DNA of 64,000 bases from Terasakiella pusilla DSM 6293 (GTDB lineage: Bacteria > Pseudomonadota > Alphaproteobacteria > Rhodospirillales > Terasakiellaceae), in NCBI RefSeq assembly GCF_000688235.1, contig NZ_JHYO01000005.1:114159-178158 (forward strand), in the 5' to 3' direction. Both the position numbers and the translations under genes were made by a program. Below are positions 34,253 to 43,053 of this stretch, piece after piece (the first letter of the stretch is position 1; each line of letters opens with the position of its first letter). A model generated the notes under the pieces. The model did not search any database and had not been told where the DNA came from. It saw only the letters and a program-made list of their open reading frames with translations.

Positions 34253-35592
34253 ACCGGCTTCAAGAGATACTGCAACAGGGTCTTTTTGCCCGTTGTCACA
34301 TCCGCTTGAACCGTCATCCCCGGCATAATCCGGTTATTTTCCGGATCATAGCCCACATAGCTACGATCAAGCGTCACAATCCCTTTATAATAAGGCTCTT
34401 CTTTCTCATTCATAAAAGTAGTTGCTGAAATACTCGTCAATTCCCCCGTGATGCCGCCATATCGCGCAAAATCAAAGCTGGTTACTTTCACCGTCACCGG
34501 TTGGCCGACCCGCATATGCCCCACATCACGCGTGGTGATCTTGGTCTCTACGATCAGCTCTTTATCCAGCGGAACAATTTCTGTGATGGTCGCACCGGGT
34601 GCAAGAACACCGCCGACCGTGTTGGCCTGTAATCCCTTCACGATCCCACGTACAGGGGCGACCACCTCAAGACGCTTTACGCGATCATCCAACTTCGCCA
34701 GGCCTTCACGGATCTGTGCAAGCTCTGACGTCACCGACCCCATTTCCTGTAAAGCTTGTTCCTTTGATTGTGCGATGTCCTGCGCCAAGCGGCTTTGGGC
34801 TTCCTCATGTGCTTCTAGGGCCTTCAGACGTTGCTGGACAAGCTTGTTAACCTCCCCCCTCGCCTGATTGGCTTCACGTTTCAGCCCCAAATAAACAACC
34901 CTTGACGACAAACCTCGCTTATAGAGGTCTTCGCGCATTTGCAGTTCATCCTCAACAATACTGACCTGCTGGCGCATGGTGGAGACTTGTTCGTCAAACA
35001 CGTCCAGTTCGGTGCGTGTCTGTTCGATCTGATTGATCAAGACCTGACGGTTGCTCTGCTGCGCGCTCGTTGTTACATCATAAATTGTCTGCTGATCTTT
35101 AATCAGTGCTGCATATTCCTTGCCTACAATTGAAAAGTCAGGCTCACGCCCTAAACCAACAGCGCGCAACCGTTCGGCCTTCAACAGCAGGGAGGCACGA
35201 CGCGCCTGCATTTGTGCTCGTTCGGAATAGGCGGCGGCGGGATCTAAACGCAACAGCACATCACCGGCTTCTACAATCTGCCCTTCGCGCACCAAAATTT
35301 CTGACACAATCCCACCTTCAAGGTGCTGAATGGTCTGGATCTGACTAGAGGGCACCACTTCACCAAAGGAAATAGAGACTTCGTCCACTTCCGTTACGTA
35401 AGACCATAAAATAAAAGCAATGATCACGATCCCGACAGTCATCATCCCCGCACGAATAAGCGAAGAGCTGCCGGCCTCTTCCAACACAACAGATTGAGCG
35501 AGATAGCGTGTCTGTCGTGAACCGATTTTAAAATGAACCGGATGCAGCGGCTTATGGCCCTGAGTATTTTTTGTAACTTCTTTACCGCTCAT
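34216..35592 (-). CDS. type I secretion membrane-fusion (HlyD/LapC-like) protein
   Basis: The 458-residue adaptor spans the periplasm between an ABC exporter and an outer-membrane channel. It has one membrane segment (about 49-70), the biotinyl-lipoyl half LEGGIVSEILVREGQIVEAGD near 95, a long coiled-coil hairpin (about 130-320) and the returning beta barrel (VAPVRGIVKGLQ, then the PGMTVQADV tail). It overlaps the upstream ABC gene by four bases, so the three genes form one operon. No TolC-like gene is present, so the channel must be encoded elsewhere. Confidence 0.93.
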   Translation of the reverse strand: MSGKEVTKNTQGHKPLHPVHFKIGSRQTRYLAQSVVLEEAGSSSLIRAGMMTVGIVIIAFILWSYVTEVDEVSISFGEVVPSSQIQTIQHLEGGIVSEILVREGQIVEAGDVLLRLDPAAAYSERAQMQARRASLLLKAERLRAVGLGREPDFSIVGKEYAALIKDQQTIYDVTTSAQQSNRQVLINQIEQTRTELDVFDEQVSTMRQQVSIVEDELQMREDLYKRGLSSRVVYLGLKREANQARGEVNKLVQQRLKALEAHEEAQSRLAQDIAQSKEQALQEMGSVTSELAQIREGLAKLDDRVKRLEVVAPVRGIVKGLQANTVGGVLAPGATITEIVPLDKELIVETKITTRDVGHMRVGQPVTVKVTSFDFARYGGITGELTSISATTFMNEKEEPYYKGIVTLDRSYVGYDPENNRIMPGMTVQADVTTGKKTLLQYLLKPVYSSVNEAFRER

Positions 35593-37796
35593 AGGAATTC
35601 TTTCGGTAAGTGGGGTTTCACATCATCTGTCGGGCCGTACATTTTCATATGCCCATTTTCCAACCAAAGGATTTTGTCAGCGATCTTCAAGTGGCTTGGA
35701 CGGTGGGTAACCATAAAGCTACACACGCCCTCTTCTTTCATTTTAGATACTGTTTTCATAAAGGCCTGATCGTCTTCAAAGTCAAGGCCATTGCCCGGCT
35801 CGTCGAACAACATAATCTTCGGCTTTTTAATGAAACAACGCGCCAAATTCAGACGTTGCTGGAAACTGGATGGCAACTGACCGCCAGTCCCTTCACCAAT
35901 GCGCGTCCAGAACCCTTTGGGTAATGCTTCAATATCATCCAGAAGGTTGGCCTTACGACAGGCGTCCGCCACTTCTTCGTCAGACGCCGCCGGGTTTGCC
36001 AAACGCAGGTTTTGCGCAATTGTACCATAAAAAAACTGAGTTGCCTGCGGGACATACCCGATCATTTGACGCAGTTCCACCGGATCAAGCTGACGAATGT
36101 CGGTCTGATCAATGCGGATACTGCCTGCTTGCGGGATATACATGCCTAAAAGAAGTTTCAGGATGGTGGATTTACCCGATCCATTCCCGCCCAGGACGGC
36201 CAACACTTCACCCGGCTTAATATCAAAATTCACACCGACCAACGCCGGATCGGCATCCGGTGAATATCGAAGAGAAACCCGGCCAAATTCAATAAAACCT
36301 TCAATCTTTCGGTTAGAATTGACCATATCATCCTTATGTTCAGAATTGATGTTCATAAGGTTGTTAATTTGCGTAATCGAAGAACGTACCTGCTCAACCC
36401 GCGTCAGTGTCACAAAGCCAGATTGCAACGGTCCCAACACACGCCAGACCAAGATCATTGAAGCAACCAGTCCGCCAATCGACATCGCCCCTTCAAACAC
36501 CCGAAAGACCCCAAACGCAATGGTTGCCACGCCCGAGGAGATCATCAACACATGCGAAATCGTCTGCAAATATGATGTCACTTGTGCAGATCTAAAACTT
36601 GCCATCGAGGACTGCGCCGACAACTCGCGATAACGCGCCAGCCATGTGTCTTCGGCATTGGTATATTTAATTGCGCGCATATTGGAAATGGTTTCGATCA
36701 CCAGTTCCTGACGTTTGGAGCCAAATCGCGCGGTCGCACTAATCGCATCACGTACCATCGGCCCAAAAGCCAAGGCCGTCAGCCAAAAGAACACCAACAT
36801 AAAGATAGGAACAAGCGCAACCGGACCGCCCAAAATAAAAATGACGATAACAAAAATGAAGGAAAACGGAATTTCAAACAAAACGACCGCCATTGGGCCT
36901 GTGAAAAACTCTCGCACCGATTCAAAATCTTTAATTCGGGCAACCTGCGCCCCAATCGTCGCACGTTCAGTAAAGGCCGGCGGCAAAAACATAATCCGCT
37001 TAAAAACTTCGTTGCCGACGATATTATCAATCCGTGCCCCCACAAAGGCGAAGATACGCGTTCGAATACGCCGTAGGACATAATCACAAATGATCGCAAT
37101 ACTGACCCCGATGCCAAAGTAGGCCAAGGTCGACATCGATCCGGTTGCAACAACTTTATCGTAAACCGCCATGACAAACAGCGGGGTCGCCAGTGCCAGC
37201 AAATTCAACAACAGGGTCAGACCAAGAATTTGATAAACGAGGGCACGGAACCGTTCCATCACCATCCAAAACCAGCCGATCTTGTGCTGGACAATCTTCT
37301 GCTCTTCAAAATCTACCGATTTAAAGAAATAGGCTGTCCCTTTTCGCACCATCTCTTTACCCGTTAGGGTACGATAGTCGCCCTCGCCACCATCAAATAC
37401 GCGCAAGCCAAAATCACTGCGCGCCAAAGGTACGCAAGCCGCGCCATCATCCGGCACGAATAGACAAGGCATCAAGCGCGGATCGATCTTGTGCAGGTCC
37501 ATGCGTTCCGGTCGGCTAGAAAACTGCAGGTTAGCCATAACATTCCGAAAGCCGGTCAAATCCAACTCGTCCGCAAAGTGCGGCATGGCTTCCGCAATAT
37601 TGCGTTCTTGTCCACGCCAGCTCAATGCCAACAGCAGGATTTCTAAACAAGCGGCAAAATCCGAAATTTCTCGTAAGTTCGCTAACAGGGGTGATTTTTT
37701 GATTGAGTCCGCCGTTGGCGTCAATATGCTTCTTGGCGCATCAACGGGAACCTGCTTCACCTCAATTTGACCTAATGCTTCAGCCATCTTTTCCAT
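35589..37796 (-). CDS. type I secretion ABC transporter with C39-like domain (LapB-like)
   Basis: This 735-residue exporter subunit has an N-terminal C39-peptidase-like domain without a catalytic Cys (about 40-165), a six-helix membrane domain (about 190-470) and an ATPase domain. Walker A (GGNGSGKST), the Q loop (YVPQ), Walker B with catalytic Glu (MLFDEPG) and the switch His (THRPSH) are intact. The signature that normally reads LSGGQ is LPSSF, a strong departure. The gene is operonic with a second, different ABC gene just upstream (17-base overlap), suggesting a heterodimer. A second in-frame ATG three codons on is an alternative start. Confidence 0.9.
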   Translation of the reverse strand: MEKMAEALGQIEVKQVPVDAPRSILTPTADSIKKSPLLANLREISDFAACLEILLLALSWRGQERNIAEAMPHFADELDLTGFRNVMANLQFSSRPERMDLHKIDPRLMPCLFVPDDGAACVPLARSDFGLRVFDGGEGDYRTLTGKEMVRKGTAYFFKSVDFEEQKIVQHKIGWFWMVMERFRALVYQILGLTLLLNLLALATPLFVMAVYDKVVATGSMSTLAYFGIGVSIAIICDYVLRRIRTRIFAFVGARIDNIVGNEVFKRIMFLPPAFTERATIGAQVARIKDFESVREFFTGPMAVVLFEIPFSFIFVIVIFILGGPVALVPIFMLVFFWLTALAFGPMVRDAISATARFGSKRQELVIETISNMRAIKYTNAEDTWLARYRELSAQSSMASFRSAQVTSYLQTISHVLMISSGVATIAFGVFRVFEGAMSIGGLVASMILVWRVLGPLQSGFVTLTRVEQVRSSITQINNLMNINSEHKDDMVNSNRKIEGFIEFGRVSLRYSPDADPALVGVNFDIKPGEVLAVLGGNGSGKSTILKLLLGMYIPQAGSIRIDQTDIRQLDPVELRQMIGYVPQATQFFYGTIAQNLRLANPAASDEEVADACRKANLLDDIEALPKGFWTRIGEGTGGQLPSSFQQRLNLARCFIKKPKIMLFDEPGNGLDFEDDQAFMKTVSKMKEEGVCSFMVTHRPSHLKIADKILWLENGHMKMYGPTDDVKPHLPKEFL

Positions 37797-39765
37797 CCGT
37801 TTCTTTTTTATTTCTCTTTTTCAGGATAAATCTCGGCTGGGCAGTTGGATCAACCTTTTCATTTTTGGGCGGAATAACCTGGATTTTGGATTTCACGGTT
37901 TTCACTTTCTCCGCCACGTCCCCCTGCTCCCCCGCAGGCTTGGAGACCGTCTTCGCGTCCTGTGGACCTTGTGAAGTCCTTGGAGGTTCAGGTTTTTCTG
38001 TCGGCTTCGGTGGTGTCACCTCCTGCTGCGTGATCTGCTGCGGTGCGGACTGACCAGTGGGGCGCACGTTCGCAGGCTGATGCGCTTGGGGCTGACGTTT
38101 TTCCAGATTGCCATCATTTAAATCATAAATCTCATCGGCCATCTTCAACAGGGACGGACGGTGAGAAACAAGGATAAGAGTCCGCTTGCCCCGCGCCTGC
38201 TCTAAAAATTCCGTCAAAACGCGATCACCCGCGCTATCCATGGCAGCGTTGGCTTCATCGAACAACAACACAACCGGATCCGTCATCAAGGCGCGGGCAA
38301 TGGCCACCCTTTGTTTAATCCCGCGCGGCAGGGAATCATAAGCGCCGTTACCGACATTTGTGTCATACCCTAACGGCATCCGCGCAACCACATCGTCCAA
38401 GCCCAACAAACGCGCCATTCGCAAAGCTTTGTCCTCAAGCTCAGACTTAAACATGGTGAGGTTTTCGAGGATTGTCCCATTGAACAAAACCCCATGCTGC
38501 GGCAAATATCCAATTTTTCGACGCACACTTGAGGGGTCGAGTTCGTTTAAATCCATACCATCCATCAAGACTTGACCAGATGTCGGACGCATCGCCCCCA
38601 TCATGATGTACAAAAGCGAACTTTTACCACTGGCGTTGCCGCCGGAAATACCGATGATCTGACCGGGCTCGACCTTCAGGTTAACATTTTCAAACAGTGC
38701 AGGACCATCGTCTTTGAAACGCAGTGTCACATCTCGTAGCTCCACACCACCACGATAGTTATTCCCGATGGCGGGGAGATTACTTTCTGACTCCGGCTGC
38801 AATTCAAAAACTTCACGGAGTTTTCCACGTGCCAACTGAATAGACTGGAAACGTGCCCAAATCCCTACAGCACGCTGTAGCGGTTGCATGGCCCGACCGG
38901 ACAACATAGTACAAGCTGCCAATCCGCCAACGGTCAGTTGCCCATCGATCACAAAAGTGCTGCCAAATCCAACGACTGTAAACATGGTCAATTGCGAGAA
39001 CAAAGCCCCAAGTCCCATGGCCGTAGAACTATGTTTGGTCACATCATAATCTGTTTTTGCACATGCTTCCTGCAAACGTTCATAACGACGCAACATCTGG
39101 GTTTCCATCGCCATCGATTTTAAGGTGTGGATACCGCCCAAAACTTCAATGATGAAGTTAAAACGTCGTTCGTCAGCTTCCATACGTTCCGCCAACGACC
39201 CGCGCAACGCTTTCCCCACAACCCACGCACTAAATGCAAAAAGAGAAATCAGAACGATTGGAACAAAAACCAGGCTCCCCGCCAGATAGCTGATCAACAT
39301 AAGGAAAATAAAAGCGAAGGGCAGATCAAACAACGTCATCATTGCTTGGCCCGCATAAAACTCTTTTAAGGTACCAAGCGAGCCAATACGCTCCAAATGT
39401 ACACCTGAGCCTTCTTTTTCGAAGTCGTTGACACTGGTGGACAATATACGTTCGATTGCAGCACAGCCCGCCATATGTTCAAAGCGCGCCCCAACCCAGC
39501 CACTAAGATAAGAACGCCCAATCCTTAACGCAGCTTCCAACAACAACGCCAGTGCAATACCGGCAATCAGCATCGCAAGGGTATTAAAAGAACTATTGGG
39601 GAGAATACGATCATAGATCTGAAGCAGAGACAAAGGCATCGCCAAAGACAACAGATTGATAAACAACGACGCAACGAGGATATCAAAAACACCAAAAGGT
39701 ATCTTTGAACTTTTCCCCAAACGATCGAGCCAATCTATTTTTTTGTCTTTTTCTCGATAAAACAT
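37780..39765 (-). CDS. second type I secretion ABC transporter with proline-rich C-terminal tail
   Basis: The 661-residue subunit lacks a C39-like domain and begins with the membrane domain (about 25-310). The ATPase domain has Walker A (GGNASGKSS), Q loop (YLPQ), Walker B with Glu (LLFDEAN) and switch His (SHRPSL). The signature reads LPRGI instead of LSGGQ. After the ATPase domain, about 100 extra residues (560-661) rich in Pro, Gln, Lys and Thr form a probably disordered tail that I do not know from other exporters of this family. It leads the operon. Confidence 0.9.
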   Translation of the reverse strand: MFYREKDKKIDWLDRLGKSSKIPFGVFDILVASLFINLLSLAMPLSLLQIYDRILPNSSFNTLAMLIAGIALALLLEAALRIGRSYLSGWVGARFEHMAGCAAIERILSTSVNDFEKEGSGVHLERIGSLGTLKEFYAGQAMMTLFDLPFAFIFLMLISYLAGSLVFVPIVLISLFAFSAWVVGKALRGSLAERMEADERRFNFIIEVLGGIHTLKSMAMETQMLRRYERLQEACAKTDYDVTKHSSTAMGLGALFSQLTMFTVVGFGSTFVIDGQLTVGGLAACTMLSGRAMQPLQRAVGIWARFQSIQLARGKLREVFELQPESESNLPAIGNNYRGGVELRDVTLRFKDDGPALFENVNLKVEPGQIIGISGGNASGKSSLLYIMMGAMRPTSGQVLMDGMDLNELDPSSVRRKIGYLPQHGVLFNGTILENLTMFKSELEDKALRMARLLGLDDVVARMPLGYDTNVGNGAYDSLPRGIKQRVAIARALMTDPVVLLFDEANAAMDSAGDRVLTEFLEQARGKRTLILVSHRPSLLKMADEIYDLNDGNLEKRQPQAHQPANVRPTGQSAPQQITQQEVTPPKPTEKPEPPRTSQGPQDAKTVSKPAGEQGDVAEKVKTVKSKIQVIPPKNEKVDPTAQPRFILKKRNKKETDGKDG

Positions 39766-39979
39766 CTAGAACGCTTTTTCAACCAAAAGTGAAAACACAA
39801 CCACTATTCTTTACTTTATACTCAATAACGCCAGAATATCACAGTAATTTAGATAAAATTTTATCTACTTGTGCGTTATAATTCAAAACCCTACAAACCA
39901 AACCTTGCCACAACCGTATTTAACGCTTTAGTCTAGTCAGAAATTAGCAAACAAATTGTTAAGAAAAGGACCGTTCCTC

Positions 39980-40504
39980 ATGAGAAATTCAGTACTTATT
40001 TCTGTCTTCGCCCAAGATCAATCAGGTCTCATCGCTGCTATCACCGGTACTTTATTTGACTTGGGCATGAGCTTGTCTGCAACCAATTTTAACGTTTTGG
40101 GGAGTGGCGCTGAATTCACCACAGTCAGCGCCCTGCCACCGGACACCACAGCGTTAGAGATCGAAGAAAGCCTGAACGCCCTTGCCCAACTAGAGGGGGC
40201 GGACGTCAAAGTCTCGCCTTTCAACCTTGACTCAAACCAAGGCCCATCCGGCACCATAACCCATAAAGTCACCATTACCGGCGGGGATCGACCGGGCCTT
40301 ATCGCACGACTATGCGAAGTTTTTGGACAATATCATGCCAATATCGTCCGCCTGAATGCGGATCGCATCCCTGACGGCACACAAGATCAGTATTTTGTTC
40401 AACTATCCGTTTGGCTCCCTGAAGAAAAAGCCGAGATTTGTCAGGCCACCATCGCAAATACGGCTGGCGAAATGAAACTCACATGTGAGTGGGAAGTGCT
40501 ATAA
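39980..40504 (+). CDS. ACT-domain protein, glycine cleavage system repressor (GcvR)-like
   Basis: The 174-residue protein consists of two ACT domains (about 1-75 and 88-170), each with the DxxGL turn (DQSGLIAA and DRPGLIAR) that often binds amino acids. This layout is that of GcvR, which senses glycine in E. coli. No gcv genes are close, so the target is unknown. The ATG at 39980 has an AGGA site; a TTG start eight codons upstream would have none. Confidence 0.8.
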   Translation: MRNSVLISVFAQDQSGLIAAITGTLFDLGMSLSATNFNVLGSGAEFTTVSALPPDTTALEIEESLNALAQLEGADVKVSPFNLDSNQGPSGTITHKVTITGGDRPGLIARLCEVFGQYHANIVRLNADRIPDGTQDQYFVQLSVWLPEEKAEICQATIANTAGEMKLTCEWEVL

Positions 40505-40565
40505 AACAGCTTTCCTTTCTTCTTAACGAAATAGAAACCCCTGACAGGCAACATGATATAGACTT

Positions 40566-40608
40566 GCGCGGATTGCATTTATTTTCTAGTATCCGCGCGC
40601 TTTTGCTG
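40566..40608 (+). terminator. terminator after the ACT-domain gene
   Basis: A perfect eight-base stem GCGCGGAT/ATCCGCGC is followed by CGCTTTTGC, lying between the ACT gene and lptD. Confidence 0.6.
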
Positions 40609-40631
40609 TGTCTTGATTAGAGTTATTGGGT

Positions 40632-42995
40632 ATGTCTTTGAACAAAAAAAATAAGTGCTTACAGTTGCCGCTAAAAACGGTCTTTGCAACTTGCACTGCG
40701 CTTGTCACTTTGCAGACTCTCCCCGCTTTTGCTCAACTCTCCATTATGGGGGTGCTCGATACCCGGTCACATTTCAAGCCAAAACAAACAGCCACACCAC
40801 AAGTTAAACAGGTTTCAAATAAAGACACACTCAGCCAGCGTTTTCAAAATCCCCCTACCCGCAGTTTTACGCCCCCGCAAGTTTATAGCGCCCAACCAAC
40901 GCTCACGAATGCACCCAACACGGCTTTTTCGGCTGAAGAAATTGGTTTCCATAAAGACCTTGGCATTATCACCGCATCCGGGAATGTTGAAATTATACAT
41001 GGGGAGCGGATTTTGATTGCAGATACAGTTTCGTATAATCAAAATAAAAATGTCGTCACCGCATCCGGGAATGTCCAAGTTATTGAAGCGGACGGGAATG
41101 TGACCCTGACCGAATATCTGGAAATCACTTCTGACCTCAAAAGTGGGGTGGCAAAGCAGCTTGTTTTGTCACTCAGCGACCGTTCCACCATTACCGCCGA
41201 AAGCGCGGAGAGAAAAGAGGGGCGTTATACTATTGCAAATAACGCAACCTATTCGCCCTGCGCCAAATGCGCGGACGATCCGGAAAGGCCGCCACTTTGG
41301 AACTTATCCGCAAAAAAAATTCAGCATGACGCAGAGCAAAAACGTATCGAATACTCCGACGTTTTCTTTGAAGTTTATGACATACCTGTCATGTATTTTC
41401 CATACTTCACCCATCCCGACCCTAGTCGGCGGCGCGAAACAGGCTTCCTTTCCCCCAGCTTCGGCAGCCGTGGAAACCTTAACGGGTTCATCAGCACTCC
41501 CTACTTTTGGGAAATGGGGCCATCAAAAGACCTGACCCTAATTCCAACATGGTATTATGACCTGGATCAACTGCATATGGATGCAGAGTACCGTCAGCAC
41601 ACAACCGATGGCGAAATGAGTCTACGGGGCAGCTTGACTTATGCAGATGGCGGTCCCGGATCGACAGATGCCACAGAAGAAGAGTTTCGCGGTCATATCG
41701 ATGCAGAGGGACTGTTTGATATTAACCAGACCTGGCGCTGGGGGTTCGACGTCAATCATGCCTCAGACGAAACATACATTCGCCGATATGGCATGGACGA
41801 CAACACCGAAAACAGTCATCTCACCTCAGATTTGTACCTCGAAGGTTTCCGTAAACGAAATTATATGAAAGCCAACCTGAACATTTATCAGGAACAGCGC
41901 GAAGCAAACACAAACGATCTGCAGGATGGGAAACTGGAGTATCAATTCCAGCATATTAGCACACCGTCTTCGACGGGATCCTACCTTCGCCTCGACGGGA
42001 ATATGTATGGCATCAACAGCAAGAATGACAGACGAACCACCCGTCTTTCTGCCGACACATCCTGGGTTGTACCTTACACATCCTCAACCGGTGATTTGAT
42101 TACATTGGATGCCAATCTGATCACAGCCGCTTATTATGTCTCAGGCTATTCTACAGGCAATGAACCCGGTCGATATACCGGCGCACAAGCACGCGTTGTT
42201 CCTAGCCTGTCTCTAGAATGGAAGAAACCACTTAGCCGGTCACACATGGATGGACGTGCAAACGAAGTTTTGGAGCCAATCATAAAAGTGTCCGCCGCCC
42301 CCAACGTTGGCAACAACTATAAAATCCCAAATGAAGATAGTCAGGACTTTGAATTCGACGATACCAACCTATTCAAGACCAACCGCTTCTCAGGGATTGA
42401 CCGGATTGACGGCGGTCAACGGGTCGACTTCGGGTTTAACTGGGGTATTTACGGCCAAGAAGGCGGCTTTAGTGAGATCTTCATGGGGCAAAGCTACCGT
42501 CTGAGAAATGATGGAACCTACGGCCTCAACTCCGGCCATGAAGATAACCTGTCCGATCTCGTCGGTCGCATAAAAGTCAGCCCCTCACGCTACCTCGACC
42601 TCCTCTATCGTTTCCGTCTTGATAAAAGCAACATGCAACTGAACCGTAGTGAAACAGCCATGACCGTTGGGCCTGATTCAACCAAATTTACCCTCTCCCA
42701 CCTCTATGTAGAGAGTGAGAGCGATGATGCCGAATACGGCACACGTGAGGAAATCTACGGGAGTCTGGAAAATAAAATTTCCAAAAACTGGTACTCCTCC
42801 ATCGATGGTCGCTATCGTATGAACGCCCCGAAAGGAAGCGTTTCTTACGGGGGAAAAGTTGGCTATGCAGATGAGTGCACCGAACTCTACCTTGATTTCC
42901 GACGCAATTTCTCTGATGACCGTGACATTGAGCCTGCAGATTCAATCACCATCAGACTAGAGCTTAAGAACCTCGGCGGTATCGACCTCTTCTAA
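40632..42995 (+). CDS. lptD: LPS-assembly outer membrane protein LptD
   Basis: LptD inserts lipopolysaccharide into the outer leaflet of the outer membrane. The 787-residue precursor has a signal peptide ending near PAFAQ, then an OstA/LptA-like beta-jellyroll with two similar repeats (TASGNVE and TASGNVQ, near residues 115 and 143), and then a large beta-barrel domain from about residue 250. Periplasmic cysteines lie in a CAKC pair near 215, with another Cys near the C-terminus, which could form the stabilising disulfides of the family. The usual surA and pdxA neighbours are absent. The ATG at 40632 is preferred to a TTG two codons earlier. Confidence 0.92.
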   Translation: MSLNKKNKCLQLPLKTVFATCTALVTLQTLPAFAQLSIMGVLDTRSHFKPKQTATPQVKQVSNKDTLSQRFQNPPTRSFTPPQVYSAQPTLTNAPNTAFSAEEIGFHKDLGIITASGNVEIIHGERILIADTVSYNQNKNVVTASGNVQVIEADGNVTLTEYLEITSDLKSGVAKQLVLSLSDRSTITAESAERKEGRYTIANNATYSPCAKCADDPERPPLWNLSAKKIQHDAEQKRIEYSDVFFEVYDIPVMYFPYFTHPDPSRRRETGFLSPSFGSRGNLNGFISTPYFWEMGPSKDLTLIPTWYYDLDQLHMDAEYRQHTTDGEMSLRGSLTYADGGPGSTDATEEEFRGHIDAEGLFDINQTWRWGFDVNHASDETYIRRYGMDDNTENSHLTSDLYLEGFRKRNYMKANLNIYQEQREANTNDLQDGKLEYQFQHISTPSSTGSYLRLDGNMYGINSKNDRRTTRLSADTSWVVPYTSSTGDLITLDANLITAAYYVSGYSTGNEPGRYTGAQARVVPSLSLEWKKPLSRSHMDGRANEVLEPIIKVSAAPNVGNNYKIPNEDSQDFEFDDTNLFKTNRFSGIDRIDGGQRVDFGFNWGIYGQEGGFSEIFMGQSYRLRNDGTYGLNSGHEDNLSDLVGRIKVSPSRYLDLLYRFRLDKSNMQLNRSETAMTVGPDSTKFTLSHLYVESESDDAEYGTREEIYGSLENKISKNWYSSIDGRYRMNAPKGSVSYGGKVGYADECTELYLDFRRNFSDDRDIEPADSITIRLELKNLGGIDLF

Positions 42996-43001
42996 CCCCA
43001 T

Positions 43002-43032
43002 AAAAAAAGGGTGGTCCAAGACCACCCTTTTT
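43002..43032. terminator. bidirectional terminator between lptD and phaC
   Basis: A 12-base perfect stem (AAAAGGGTGGTC / GACCACCCTTTT) flanked by A and T runs serves both convergent genes. Confidence 0.9.
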
Positions 43033-43053
43033 CATTATTGATTGACCAATAGA

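Noticed and set aside
34216..39765. The secretion operon as a bacteriocin or toxin exporter
   Set aside because: No small precursor peptide, immunity gene or RTX toxin is adjacent, and the C39-like domain lacks the catalytic Cys needed for leader cleavage.
40970..41080. Near-identical 17-base repeats in the lptD gene
   Set aside because: They encode the two TASGNV turns of the OstA domain and are explained by protein repeats, not by a DNA element.
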